Positions 1 through 8,314 of a stretch of 64,000 nt of DNA are shown in pieces; the first letter of the stretch is position 1, and each line of letters begins with the position of its first letter. Origin of the DNA: Halobacillus sp. A5 (GTDB lineage Bacteria; Bacillota; Bacilli; Bacillales; Halobacillaceae); the NCBI RefSeq assembly GCF_024189315.1, contig NZ_JAIZEO010000005.1, forward strand, positions 1 through 64,000, read 5' to 3'. A program made the translations under genes and the position numbers. The notes under the pieces are model-generated. The model saw nothing but the letters and a program-made list of their open reading frames with translations, was not told the origin of the DNA and did no database searches.

Positions 1-113
1 CATTCCACCAGCGTCACCCCCGAAGGGGATCTGCTGGTTTCCTGCGCTCGACTTGCATGTATTAGGCACGCCGCCAGCGTTCGTCCTGAGCCAGGATCAA
101 ACTCTCCATAAAA
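1..113 (-). rRNA. 16S ribosomal RNA, 5' end (partial)
   Basis: The reverse strand reads the universal 16S start (AGAGTTTGATCCTGGCTCAG at about 106-87) followed by the conserved GACGAACGCTGGCGGCGTGC block and the first variable hairpin with a CCCCTTCGGGGG loop. The gene runs off the left edge, so only about 113 bases are present. The 5' end is placed by comparison with the Bacillus start TTTATNGGAGAG. Its position next to ygxA and perR matches the rrnD neighbourhood of B. subtilis. Confidence 0.97.
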
Positions 114-322
114 GTTGAGAATGACTTACTTGTGCACGGATGCACTGACTTCAACGTTGCAACAGGACGTTGCGAACTTAGTTGAAGATCCTTTAGCTCT
201 GCACACCGAATGTGCTTGTTTTACTTCCTTCTATATAGAAAGAAGATGTTGACGTACTGGTTGGTTCGTTCAGTTTTCAAAGATCAAAATTTCGTTTGAC
301 GCCTCAAAATGGCGACTTAATC

Positions 323-351
323 AATATATCATCTTAACGAGTTGAAGTCAA
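323..351 (-). promoter_or_regulatory. rrn promoter P2 (sigma-A)
   Basis: On the minus strand TTGACT (351-346) is followed after 17 bases by TATATT (328-323). It lies about 210 bases upstream of the 16S start and is the proximal of two tandem promoters, the usual arrangement of Bacillus rrn operons. Confidence 0.85.
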
Positions 352-417
352 TAACTTTTTCGAGGATGATTTGATTTGTTTTCTTGCGATGCCGCACCTC
401 TTGTTGCGACGTTTAAT

Positions 418-447
418 AATATACCACGGTTTTTAAACTATAGTCAA
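418..447 (-). promoter_or_regulatory. rrn promoter P1 (sigma-A)
   Basis: On the minus strand TTGACT (447-442) is followed after 18 bases by TATATT (423-418). It is the distal tandem rrn promoter, about 95 bases upstream of P2, and sits just downstream of the ygxA terminator. Confidence 0.82.
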
Positions 448-460
448 TAAGTTTTTCCAA

Positions 461-494
461 ATTAAAAACCCTTTCTTTTTTTAAAAGAAAGGGT
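461..494 (-). terminator. Intrinsic terminator of ygxA
   Basis: A 12-bp stem (468-479 with 483-494, ACCCTTTCTTTT and its complement) is followed on the minus strand by a T-rich tail. It separates ygxA transcription from the rrn promoters. Confidence 0.85.
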
Positions 495-509
495 GGTGGC
501 TTCGAAGGG

Positions 510-1391
510 TTATTTTCCACCATAGAAAGCCACTTTATACATTCGGTGATAAATATTTATTCCTTTAGTATCATGCCGCACAATCTCTACTAATCCCTTT
601 TCCACTAAATATTCAATCATGGAAGAAAGATCAAGGGCATACTCTTTAATTTCAGGATGAACCTTCAGTTCTCCAAATGACCACGTCTCTTGTCTATCAT
701 TCATTAAATTAAGAAGATGCTTGGCACTTGTCCTCGCTCGTATACTAATGGCATGTTCCACGGCCAGCGTCATCAATTGAACCCGCTTATCTGTTGATTC
801 TTTACTCATTATAAGCTCTTCATAGTATTTATAAATTTCAGGTTCAATCTTCTTCACTTGATTCCAGACTGTTACTTCAGGATGAAATCCTTTTTCAATG
901 ATAGCCAGCCTTGCCAGGTAATGAAGTGAATTCACCATGCGGCTGAAGGCATCCAAGTGGTGGCCGTTTTCAAATAAATCCTTTGATTCACTATAGCTTC
1001 TTATTAACTTAGCAAATTCAATCGCTTTCTTTAAATCTCTAGTACTGGCAGGGAATGTCCTCAGCTTTTCTTTCAAATCACTAACATAATCATTTCTTTC
1101 AAAAATAATGGAGCCATTTATAACCCACTCCACCGCCCGACGGTAAGAACTTGTATCGATCCATTGTTGCAGCAGCTCTTCATCCACAATATGCATGGCT
1201 GCTGTTTTCTCTTCAAATTCATAATGTTTAACATACCAAGGTTCTTTAGCATTTTTTACAATAATAAACAAAATTACGTCAAAATTATCAGTGACAGGAC
1301 TGACAGGTTTTTTCTTTTCTAAAATTAAGATCCCAAGAGTATTCGCCTGGCTGGCTCTTTCCTGATAAATGGGCCGCAAAAGATCTTCCAT
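510..1391 (-). CDS. ygxA: YgxA-like nucleotidyltransferase-fold protein
   Basis: This 293-residue protein matches B. subtilis YgxA in size and position (directly upstream of an rrn operon and next to ygzB and perR). Recalled family knowledge divides YgxA into a nucleotidyltransferase-like N-terminal part, a helical middle part and a C-terminal winged-helix-like domain. The C-terminal stretch (about residues 215-290, many Leu/Glu and a KGLVEIVRHD turn) fits a helix-turn-helix fold. I see no clear metal-binding DxD pair, so catalytic activity is uncertain. It is transcribed alone from the intergenic region shared with ygzB and ends at the terminator at 461-494. The function is unknown; the family assignment is fairly secure. 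Confidence 0.75.
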   Translation of the reverse strand: MEDLLRPIYQERASQANTLGILILEKKKPVSPVTDNFDVILFIIVKNAKEPWYVKHYEFEEKTAAMHIVDEELLQQWIDTSSYRRAVEWVINGSIIFERNDYVSDLKEKLRTFPASTRDLKKAIEFAKLIRSYSESKDLFENGHHLDAFSRMVNSLHYLARLAIIEKGFHPEVTVWNQVKKIEPEIYKYYEELIMSKESTDKRVQLMTLAVEHAISIRARTSAKHLLNLMNDRQETWSFGELKVHPEIKEYALDLSSMIEYLVEKGLVEIVRHDTKGINIYHRMYKVAFYGGK

Positions 1392-1523
1392 TATAGTTCC
1401 CCCATATCATATTTCGCTACTTAAATGATATTCGATATATAATGGCAAAATCCTTTCCATAAATATATTTTTCTTATAAAAAATGCTATACTACGGTTGT
1501 AAGCTATCTAGGAGGGAAATCAG

Positions 1524-1901
1524 TTGGAGTTAAAATATAAAAGTAAAATCAATAAAATTCGTTCCTTTGCTTTTTGGCTGATTTTTGTGGGATTCGGCGT
1601 GATGTACATAGGTCTTCTTTTTAAAGAAACTGCCTGGGCGATGGCCCTATTTATGATACTGGGAATGGGATTTATCGGATTAAGTACGGTCGTATATTTC
1701 TGGATTGGAATGCTCTCGACAAAAACGATACAGATTATGTGTCCAAGCTGCGAAAAGCCGACAAAGATGCTGGGTCGTGTGGATGCGTGCATGCATTGCA
1801 AACAGCCGTTAACGTTAGACAAGTCTTTAGAAGGTAAAGAATTTGATGAAAAATACAATTCCAAAAGGCATCAGAAGAAAGAAGCTGACCAACAAACATA
1901 A
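1524..1901 (+). CDS. ygzB: YgzB-like membrane protein with zinc ribbon
   Basis: The 125-residue product has two predicted membrane segments (about residues 14-31 and 38-60) and then a cytosolic CxxC...CxxC zinc-ribbon-like motif ([11 protein letters not shown] and CMHCKQP, about residues 72-93). This is the layout of B. subtilis YgzB (UPF0295), and the gene sits between ygxA and perR as it does there. A good ribosome-binding site (AGGAGGG) precedes the start by about 8 bases; the initiation codon is TTG at 1524. The gene converges on perR through a shared terminator. Its function is not known. Confidence 0.8.
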   Translation: MELKYKSKINKIRSFAFWLIFVGFGVMYIGLLFKETAWAMALFMILGMGFIGLSTVVYFWIGMLSTKTIQIMCPSCEKPTKMLGRVDACMHCKQPLTLDKSLEGKEFDEKYNSKRHQKKEADQQT

Positions 1902-1941
1902 AAAACGTCCCGCTGAATTGAAATCAGCGGGACGTTTTTTA
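1900..1941. terminator. Bidirectional terminator between ygzB and perR
   Basis: A near-perfect inverted repeat (AAAAACGTCCCGCTGA and its complement with a 7-base loop) has T-tracts on both strands, so it can terminate both convergent genes. Confidence 0.9.
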
Positions 1942-1951
1942 TATAAACATA

Positions 1952-2389
1952 TTAGTGAGCAGCTTTAGCTTTACATTGAGCACACGTACCATACACTTCC
2001 ATGCGATGATGACTTACAGTAAATCCAGTCACCTGTTCAGCTAATGATTCCACTTCGTTTAAACTAGGATAGTGAAAATCAACAATCTTGCCACATGATT
2101 CACAAATCGCGTGATAGTGATCAGAAGTATTACAATCAAAACGACTGGATGAATCGCCATACGTTAGTTCTCTTACGAGGCCGATTTCTCTAAACACACG
2201 TAGATTGTTATAAACTGTAGCTACACTCATGTTAGGAAATTTGCTCTCTAATGCTTTGTATATTTCATCAGCTGTTGGGTGAGTCATAGAGTTCAGCAGG
2301 TATTCAAGCACCGCATGACGTTGTGGTGTTATCCGTACCCCAGAATCTTTTAAAGTATCAATGGCTTCTTGAAGTCGATGATCTGACAC
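1952..2389 (-). CDS. perR: Peroxide-responsive repressor PerR (Fur family)
   Basis: PerR is a dimeric Fur-family repressor that senses H2O2 through Fe2+-catalysed oxidation of His ligands and controls catalase, mrgA, hem and zosA-type genes. The winged helix carries the family signature VRITPQRHA and [12 protein letters not shown]. The metal-site segment has [20 protein letters not shown] and the structural Zn site has two CxxC pairs (CESC and CAQC). I chose the GTG start at 2389 because GAGGTG lies 7 bases upstream and this gives 145 residues, the B. subtilis length; ATG at 2395 is the alternative. A PerR box lies upstream, suggesting autoregulation. Confidence 0.93.
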   Translation of the reverse strand: MSDHRLQEAIDTLKDSGVRITPQRHAVLEYLLNSMTHPTADEIYKALESKFPNMSVATVYNNLRVFREIGLVRELTYGDSSSRFDCNTSDHYHAICESCGKIVDFHYPSLNEVESLAEQVTGFTVSHHRMEVYGTCAQCKAKAAH

Positions 2390-2439
2390 CGTCATGCACC
2401 TCGCTTTCATTACTGGTTCTTGATTAAAAAATTATTAAA

Positions 2440-2454
2440 TTAGAATCCTTATAA
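2440..2454. promoter_or_regulatory. PerR box upstream of perR
   Basis: TTAGAATCCTTATAA matches 13 of 15 positions of the PerR consensus TTATAATnATTATAA and lies about 50 bases upstream of the perR start. It is consistent with autoregulation; binding is inferred. Confidence 0.65.
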
Positions 2455-2512
2455 TTAGTTTAACCTGCTTGTTTATCTATTGTCAAACAGTTTAGGACTA
2501 TCTATCGATGAA

Positions 2513-3070
2513 TTACACCTCAGGGTTTAATAAAACTTCTTTCCCGCCTAAATGATGGTTTACGTATCTCGCTGCCACAAATAACAGATCTGATAATCGA
2601 TTTAAGTAAGAAACGACCAGCGGGTTATTTAGTTCCTCTTCCAACCCTACAGCCGTTCTTTCTGCCCGGCGCACAATGGTTCTTGCCATATGAAACGCTG
2701 CTGATGCCTCATGACCGGAAGGCAGTATGAAATTTTTTAACGGTGAAAGATCTTTTTCCCACTTATCAATATGCTGCTCCAGCTCCTCAATGTATTCATT
2801 CTTCAGCTGCCATTTCACTTCTTTTCCTTTTGGTGTAGCCAGCTCCGCTCCTACATGAAAAAGTATAGTTTGAATCTTATGCATTACTTCGATAAATGAT
2901 TTTTTCCCATCCCAATCTTCTCTGGTTAAATGACTGATTGCTACTCCGATAGAAGAATTAGCTTCATCACACGTTCCGTACGCTTCAACACGTAAATCAT
3001 TTTTCGCTACACGTGTACCATATATAAGTGAGGTCTGCCCTTTGTCCCCTGATCTTGTATAAATACGCAT
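2513..3070 (-). CDS. Cob(I)yrinic acid a,c-diamide adenosyltransferase (PduO type)
   Basis: The 185-residue protein is a PduO-type ATP:cob(I)alamin adenosyltransferase, which transfers the 5'-deoxyadenosyl group of ATP to the Co(I) corrinoid. The N-terminal ATP loop TRSGDKGQTSL (residues 5-15), the GTCDEANSSIG segment and the C-terminal RTIVRRAERTAV and LNRLSDLLFVAARY helices are diagnostic. The length is that of the B. subtilis homologue YvqK. It lies 2 bases downstream of the hydroxyacid dehydrogenase gene, so the two are probably co-transcribed. No other cobalamin gene is in the window, so it may serve salvage. Confidence 0.9.
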   Translation of the reverse strand: MRIYTRSGDKGQTSLIYGTRVAKNDLRVEAYGTCDEANSSIGVAISHLTREDWDGKKSFIEVMHKIQTILFHVGAELATPKGKEVKWQLKNEYIEELEQHIDKWEKDLSPLKNFILPSGHEASAAFHMARTIVRRAERTAVGLEEELNNPLVVSYLNRLSDLLFVAARYVNHHLGGKEVLLNPEV

Positions 3071-3072
3071 GG

Positions 3073-4023
3073 TTAATACCCCCGTTTAGCATCAATAATG
3101 TTTTCCATTTTCGTTCCCTGCCTGTAAGCATTTAAATTACGTTCAAACAACTCAAACCCTCTTGGAACATAATGACGCGAGATTCCGGATAGATGAGGTG
3201 TGACTGTAATATTTTCCTCATCCCAGAAAACGTGATTTTCCGGCAGCGGTTCCTCTTCAAACACATCGAGGACCGCATGCCCTATATCACTAGAACGAAC
3301 AGCGTTAAGTATGTCTTCGCTTTTCACTAAGTCTCCCCTCCCCATATTCAGAAAAACAGAATGAGAAGGCATTTTCTTAAAATGGTCTTTCGTCAGCAAG
3401 TACTTAGTATCCGGAGTGCTCGGTAAGACCGCGATTAAAAAATCTGCTTCTTTTAAAGCAACATCCATACTCTCAACTTTATAGGTTTCATCAAAAAATT
3501 CCTTTGACTGTCCTGACTTTGAAATACCGATCGTTTTCATTTTAAAAGCCTGCGCTAGCCGTGCAGTTTCTTGAGCAATCGCTCCGGTACCAAGCAAAAC
3601 CATAGTACTCTGATTGATCTCCGTCATCGGTACCCGGCGGTCCCAAATATGATCGCGTTCTCTTTCCATTAGTCGTTTAGCATTGCGCGCTACCTGCAAG
3701 ACCATGGACATAGCATACTCAGCCATTGGCTTAGCATGGATTCCTCTAACATTCGTGACAAGAATATTTCGCTGATCAATAGCTTTAAAAGGCATGCGGT
3801 CCATGCCGGCAGATAATACCATAATCCACTTCAATTGCTGAGCCGCATTAATCCGGTCATCATTCAAATCTTCGCCGTATGTAACGAACACGTCTGCTTT
3901 AGGTAAATGCTGCTCGGCTTCTTCAATCCCATGGCAAAACAGAAATTCTACATCCTCAAAGGTTTGTTCAAAATGAGCCCTGATCTCTTCAGGAACTCGT
4001 TTAATTGCTGATAAGATAAACAT
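3073..4023 (-). CDS. D-isomer-specific 2-hydroxyacid dehydrogenase family protein
   Basis: This 316-residue NAD(P)-dependent dehydrogenase reduces a 2-keto acid or oxidises a 2-hydroxy acid; the substrate cannot be told from the sequence. The nucleotide-binding motif LGTGAIAQETARLA, the arginine region LNMGRGDLVKSEDI, the acidic DVFEEEPLP and the His of VTPHLSGIS follow the family order. The start ATG at 4023 has GGGAGGGG five bases upstream; a longer reading to 4080 lacks a ribosome site. It is the first gene of a two-gene unit with the adenosyltransferase. Confidence 0.85.
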   Translation of the reverse strand: MFILSAIKRVPEEIRAHFEQTFEDVEFLFCHGIEEAEQHLPKADVFVTYGEDLNDDRINAAQQLKWIMVLSAGMDRMPFKAIDQRNILVTNVRGIHAKPMAEYAMSMVLQVARNAKRLMERERDHIWDRRVPMTEINQSTMVLLGTGAIAQETARLAQAFKMKTIGISKSGQSKEFFDETYKVESMDVALKEADFLIAVLPSTPDTKYLLTKDHFKKMPSHSVFLNMGRGDLVKSEDILNAVRSSDIGHAVLDVFEEEPLPENHVFWDEENITVTPHLSGISRHYVPRGFELFERNLNAYRQGTKMENIIDAKRGY

Positions 4024-4235
4024 ACTACCCCTCCCATCCTGCTTTCTTCTATTATTATATGTAACTGGACTTAACCGCAACTTAAACTAACCTCTTTTAT
4101 CAAAAGTCTTAAAGGATACCTGGCGTGCCTTCTTGAAAGAGAACACAGAGACCGATGAACGTATATGAGCAAAATCCTTGTTCCCGCAGAAAGTACCCCA
4201 TTTCCTATGCCCCAACATTAATAATTACAAAAATA

Positions 4236-4273
4236 TAAAAAAGAAAAGCCGCGGCAGGATTCTGCCACAGCTT
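4236..4273 (-). terminator. Terminator of bcp
   Basis: The minus strand forms an AGC-rich stem (AGCTGTGGCAG with CTGCCGCGGCT, one mismatch/wobble) followed by TTTTCTTTTTT. Confidence 0.8.
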
Positions 4274-4278
4274 CAGGG

Positions 4279-4749
4279 TTACGCTAATTTTTCGCGGATT
4301 AATTGCAAAGCGGACTCTACATGTCCGTCCACTTTTACCTTCCGATAATCTTCAGCAAGTTTACCTTCTTTATCAATGATAAATGTAGAACGCTCAATTC
4401 CATAATATTCTTTACCAAAGTTCTTCTTCAGCTTCCATACACCGTATTCTTCAGCTACCTTATGATCTTCGTCAGCTAATAGAAGGAATGGAAGGTCATG
4501 CTTATCGATAAACTTCTTATGGCTCTCGACTGGATCCGGGCTTACACCAAGAACGACTGCATCGACGTCTGAGAAGCTCTCGTGGTGATCACGGAAATCG
4601 CAGGCTTCTGTTGTACATCCGGGAGTCATGTCTTTTGGATAAAAGTATAATACAACATTTTGACCTTTATAATCTGATAATTTAACCTTCTCCCCTGTGT
4701 GGGCTGTTAATTCAAAATCTGGTGCTTGCTGTCCTACTTCTACTGTCAT
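4279..4749 (-). CDS. bcp: Thioredoxin-dependent thiol peroxidase (Bcp/PrxQ)
   Basis: This 156-residue peroxiredoxin reduces H2O2 and organic hydroperoxides with thioredoxin as electron donor. The active-site segment FYPKDMTPGCTTEACDFRD holds the peroxidatic Cys and, five residues on, the resolving Cys of atypical 2-Cys PrxQ enzymes. It corresponds to ygaF in the conserved B. subtilis gene order near perR. The ATG at 4749 has AGGAGGG upstream. The adjacent perR fits a shared role in peroxide defence, though no PerR box was seen at this gene. Confidence 0.93.
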   Translation of the reverse strand: MTVEVGQQAPDFELTAHTGEKVKLSDYKGQNVVLYFYPKDMTPGCTTEACDFRDHHESFSDVDAVVLGVSPDPVESHKKFIDKHDLPFLLLADEDHKVAEEYGVWKLKKNFGKEYYGIERSTFIIDKEGKLAEDYRKVKVDGHVESALQLIREKLA

Positions 4750-4813
4750 ACTTGAATCCCTCCTAAATCGTTTCTTATTTAAGAGTATCGCATATGAAAG
4801 CAAAGTTCCAATC

Positions 4814-5224
4814 TCAGCTATCCTTTTTAGAACTCTGCCAAACTTTTGCTACTAATGCAGCAGGAATCGTATAACCAATCATCGCTTCAATAATGGCGAT
4901 CCACCGTCCCCACCCAACCGGCATCAAATCGCCATAGCCTACCGTAAATAAAGTCACCCCGCTGAAATAGATGCCTTTTGATAATTCATGCCCCCAGGAA
5001 GGTGGATCATTGTGAACCGTGCGCATAAAAACCTCCACTCCCTGCACAGACAGTACAGCATAAATAAGTCCAAAACCAATCATGACAATAGTGTAAAGCA
5101 TAGCGAGTGTTAAAAAAATATGGAAGGAAAACATATGATGTTCGATTTCAAGCGACGTAAACAACTGCCTGATGCTCCCTGCTATAAGCAGAAAGCATAT
5201 AAGCGCAATTACGATTGTTATCAT
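4814..5224 (-). CDS. Small two-helix potassium channel protein
   Basis: The 136-residue product has a first membrane segment, an extended loop and a second pore segment with the K+ selectivity filter FTVGYGDLMP (about residues 95-104), then a final membrane helix. This is the minimal two-transmembrane ion-channel (Ion_trans_2) plan without a RCK domain. There is an additional N-terminal hydrophobic helix, so three membrane spans are possible. Start ATG at 5224 has GGGGA about 9 bases upstream. It sits between bcp and hemL; K+ entry would suit a halophile, but regulation is unknown. Confidence 0.8.
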   Translation of the reverse strand: MITIVIALICFLLIAGSIRQLFTSLEIEHHMFSFHIFLTLAMLYTIVMIGFGLIYAVLSVQGVEVFMRTVHNDPPSWGHELSKGIYFSGVTLFTVGYGDLMPVGWGRWIAIIEAMIGYTIPAALVAKVWQSSKKDS

Positions 5225-5348
5225 CGAATACAATCCCCTTAATTAGACAGGCCTATTCTCTAGATATGCAGCAGTACAATTTAATATGAATATGTGCTTT
5301 AAATCATTCATGTTAAAATAAAACTTTAATGCTTGATGGAGGGATTAT

Positions 5349-6647
5349 ATGAATTTTACACAATCTGAAAAATTATTCGAAGAAGCGCAGCAGCATATTG
5401 TCGGAGGAGTAAATTCGCCTTCCCGCGCCTATAAAGGTGTAGGCGGAGGAACTCCGGTATACATGGATAAAGGAGAAGGGGCATACTTCTATGATGTGGA
5501 TGGCCAGAAATACATCGATTATCTGGGAGCTTACGGCCCCATAATCACCGGCCACGCCCACCCCCATATTACTGAAGCAATTAGTAAAGCAGCTCAAAAC
5601 GGAGTTTTATATGGTACACCGACTTCATTGGAGAATCGTTTTGCTAAAATGCTTAAGGAAGCTGTCCCGTCTCTAGACAAAGTACGTTTTGTCAACTCAG
5701 GAACGGAAGCCGTTATGACAACAATTCGAGTCGCCAGGGCTTACACAGGAAGAAATAAGATTATTAAATTTGCAGGGTGCTACCACGGCCATTCTGACCT
5801 TGTACTTGTAGCTGCGGGTTCAGGACCGTCTACTTTAGGTACACCAGATTCTGCCGGCGTACCCGCTTCTATTGCTCAAGACGTCATTACAGTCCCGTTT
5901 AATGACATAGAACCTTTTAAACAAGCACTGGAAAAGTTCGGAGATGAAATAGCAGGTGTGCTCGTCGAACCAATTGTAGGGAACTTTGGTATTGTTGAAC
6001 CTAAACCGGGCTTTCTTAATGAAGTGAATGACCTTGCACACGATGCGGGTGCTTTAGTAATTTATGATGAAGTGATTACCGCGTTTCGTTTCACCTACGG
6101 CAGTGCTCAGCAGCTGCTTGATATTGAACCGGATATGACCGCTATGGGTAAAATTATAGGCGGCGGACTTCCAATCGGCGCTTATGGCGGCCGCGCTGAC
6201 ATTATGGAACAAGTGGCTCCGCTCGGTCCCGCTTACCAGGCGGGCACAATGGCAGGCAACCCTGCTTCGATGTCGGCGGGAATTGCCTGTTTAGAAGTAC
6301 TCCAACAAGAGGGAGTATATGAAGAAATGGATCGATTAGGCGGTCTTTTGGAACAGGGGATACTAAATAAAGCAAACGTTCACGGCATTGATATAACAGT
6401 GAACCGATTAAAGGGTGCTCTTACAATTTACTTTACAAATGAGAAAGTAGAAAACTACGAACAGGCTGAGAACACAAACGGAGAACAATTTGCCCGTTTC
6501 TTTAAACTGATGCTTGAGCAGGGTATAAATTTAGCTCCATCTAAATATGAAGCCTGGTTTCTGACTACAGCTCATACCGAGAAAGATATTAATCAAACTT
6601 TAGAGGCCGTTGATTACACATTCAAACAAATGTCCAAGGACAGCTGA
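5349..6647 (+). CDS. hemL: Glutamate-1-semialdehyde 2,1-aminomutase (GsaB/HemL)
   Basis: The PLP enzyme converts glutamate-1-semialdehyde to 5-aminolevulinate for haem and cobalamin synthesis. The 432-residue protein has the family N-terminus [15 protein letters not shown], the aminotransferase class III pattern, and the PLP lysine K268 in [16 protein letters not shown]. In B. subtilis the paralogue gsaB occupies this same position near ygaF and perR, so it is probably the second copy rather than the hemAXCDBL operon gene. The ribosome site GGAGGG lies 8 bases before ATG. A terminator follows, and then a periodic repeat array. Confidence 0.95.
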   Translation: MNFTQSEKLFEEAQQHIVGGVNSPSRAYKGVGGGTPVYMDKGEGAYFYDVDGQKYIDYLGAYGPIITGHAHPHITEAISKAAQNGVLYGTPTSLENRFAKMLKEAVPSLDKVRFVNSGTEAVMTTIRVARAYTGRNKIIKFAGCYHGHSDLVLVAAGSGPSTLGTPDSAGVPASIAQDVITVPFNDIEPFKQALEKFGDEIAGVLVEPIVGNFGIVEPKPGFLNEVNDLAHDAGALVIYDEVITAFRFTYGSAQQLLDIEPDMTAMGKIIGGGLPIGAYGGRADIMEQVAPLGPAYQAGTMAGNPASMSAGIACLEVLQQEGVYEEMDRLGGLLEQGILNKANVHGIDITVNRLKGALTIYFTNEKVENYEQAENTNGEQFARFFKLMLEQGINLAPSKYEAWFLTTAHTEKDINQTLEAVDYTFKQMSKDS

Positions 6648-6653
6648 AGGCCA

Positions 6654-6688
6654 AAGCGTGCCCTTTTTATATAAGGGTGCGCTTTTTC
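6654..6688 (+). terminator. Terminator of hemL
   Basis: AAGCGtGCCCTT and AAGGGtGCGCTT form a hairpin followed by TTTTTC just after the hemL stop. Confidence 0.85.
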
Positions 6689-6743
6689 AGATTGTTGAGA
6701 TAGCTTTAATGGTACGTTGAATCGCGGAGGTGAGCGTTCTCGA

Positions 6744-6863
6744 TTTATGGGCGTTTATCACAGTTTATGGGTCATTTCACGATTTTACGGGCGATAATTA
6801 TATTTTACGGGCAATAATTTCAAATTATGGGCAAATAGGCAAATTTATGGGCATTTGCGAAAA
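6744..6863 (+). repeat. Array of six TTTATGGGC motifs at exact 20-bp spacing (copy A)
   Basis: The 9-mer TTTATGGGC or a one- or two-base variant (TTTATGGGT, TTTACGGGC, ATTATGGGC) starts at 6744, 6764, 6784, 6804, 6824 and 6844, exactly every 20 bases, separated by unrelated 11-base spacers. The array lies in the 465-base gap between hemL and the exporter gene. A second six-unit array with the same motif and period lies at 16901-17020. The rest of this gap (6864-7112) holds only a weak hairpin (CCGCTTAAAAGCGG near 6898) and no gene that I can support. Confidence 0.9.
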
Positions 6864-7112
6864 GTGAACTGTCGTGACCGAGGAGACTTTCCGTCTGCCC
6901 CGCTTAAAAGCGGCGCTTTTTCTCCTTTTCTCTAGATTCTAATGGAAGAACTCTGAAATACCTCGTTTACATCCAAGCTTATTAATTAAGGAGATTAAAG
7001 TCGAGATGTTAAGGGAAAGAATGAACATGTCACTCAAAATTATATATTTTTTCATCTTCCATCCTATATAATGGAAAGAGAAATATTCTTAAACGATAAG
7101 GATGAATGAAAT

Positions 7113-8183
7113 ATGAAGCTTGGAGCTCGAATGATGAAAACCGGCTTAGCTGTGGCCGTAGCTTTATATGCAGCCAGCCTGCTGGGCTTCATCAACCCCC
7201 TACTGGCAGCAATTGCAGCTATATTTTCTATTCAGCCGTCCATTTATAGATCCTATCAATCGATTGTTGAGCAGATTCAAGCCAATATTATTGGTGCTGT
7301 CGTTGCCATAATTGCGGTTTTTACATTAGGTAATGACCCGTTCATCGTAGCTTTTGCAATTATTATCGTCATTGGGCTTACAATGAACCTAAAGATGAAC
7401 GAAAATACGATCTCATTGGCAGCTGTTGCTGTTATAGCGTTAATGGATTCAACTGATCAAACTTTCATATTTTTTGCCGCTTCACGTTTTGCTTCGATGA
7501 TTCTCGGGATTTTAGCAGCGTTTATTGTAAATCTGGTTTTTGTTCCTCCTAAATATGAAACGCGGTTATTTTCAAAAATTGATACAGCAACGAATGAAAT
7601 TTTACAATGGCTGCGCGTTATGACGAGACAACTATCAGATGAACCTGCTTTAAAATATGAAATCCCTCGCATTCAGGATAATATCCGCTGGACCGATCAT
7701 ACTTATCTTCTCTATTCCGAAGAGCGCACTTACTTAAGAGGATCCCGGTTCTCAAAAGGGCGGAAGCTGGTTTTGTTCAGGCAATTAATTACAACTACAA
7801 AGAAATCTTTTGATGTTTTAAAAGCTTTCTACCGACTGGAAAATAAGATCGAACAAATACCTTATGAATTTCAGGATGCTTTAGTCGCAGAACTTGATAA
7901 ATTAATAAATGCTCACGAAAAACTTATTCTCAGCTTAAAAGGGCGTATCAAAGAAACACACAAAAGATCGTTGCGTCAAATTGAAGAACCTAATATACCT
8001 ATGCTTGTTGAACGTTTAATGAAGGAATATGAAGAAAGCAACCATCACCCGGATAAACTTGTCTTTCTTCCGCTCGCTTCTCAGCTGATGGAATACTATT
8101 ATCAGCTGGAAAAACTAAAACGTTTGTTGAAAAGTTACCAGAAGTACCATCCCAACACATATATCCAAACAACAGATAAGTAA
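7113..8183 (+). CDS. Aromatic acid exporter (FUSC/ArAE_1) family protein, YgaE-like
   Basis: The N-terminal third (about residues 1-150) contains four to five hydrophobic helices with the family pattern RMMKTGLAVAVALYAA and ALMDSTDQTFIFFAASRF; the remainder is a long charged helical cytosolic domain. This is the ArAE_1 (aromatic acid exporter, C-terminal ArAE_1_C) plan, usually about 350 residues, and the gene sits where ygaE lies in B. subtilis. The exported substrate is not known. The ORF starts at ATG 7113 after a weak ribosome site (AAGGATG). It converges on the ABC exporter through a shared terminator. Confidence 0.8.
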   Translation: MKLGARMMKTGLAVAVALYAASLLGFINPLLAAIAAIFSIQPSIYRSYQSIVEQIQANIIGAVVAIIAVFTLGNDPFIVAFAIIIVIGLTMNLKMNENTISLAAVAVIALMDSTDQTFIFFAASRFASMILGILAAFIVNLVFVPPKYETRLFSKIDTATNEILQWLRVMTRQLSDEPALKYEIPRIQDNIRWTDHTYLLYSEERTYLRGSRFSKGRKLVLFRQLITTTKKSFDVLKAFYRLENKIEQIPYEFQDALVAELDKLINAHEKLILSLKGRIKETHKRSLRQIEEPNIPMLVERLMKEYEESNHHPDKLVFLPLASQLMEYYYQLEKLKRLLKSYQKYHPNTYIQTTDK

Positions 8184-8206
8184 GCCCGCCAGCTACAATG
8201 AAACAG

Positions 8207-8242
8207 TAAAAAAAGCTCAGAGTTCGACTCTGAGCTTTTTTA
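8207..8242. terminator. Bidirectional terminator
   Basis: AAAAAAGCTCAGAG and CTCTGAGCTTTTTT form a perfect stem around TTCGA with T-tracts on both strands, serving the convergent exporter and ABC genes. Confidence 0.92.
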
Positions 8243-8314
8243 AATGGCTGGGACTACTTAGTTATGGAGCTTCCCTTTTTATCCAATTTCAAATCTTAAT
8301 GGTTTACACAGGAC

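Noticed and set aside
1520-1864. 114-codon ORF antisense to ygzB
   Set aside because: It is a shadow of ygzB, which has a ribosome site, zinc-ribbon motif and conserved position; the antisense frame has none.
6744-6863. CRISPR array
   Set aside because: The repeats are 9 bases and the spacers 11 bases, with no leader and no cas genes in the window.
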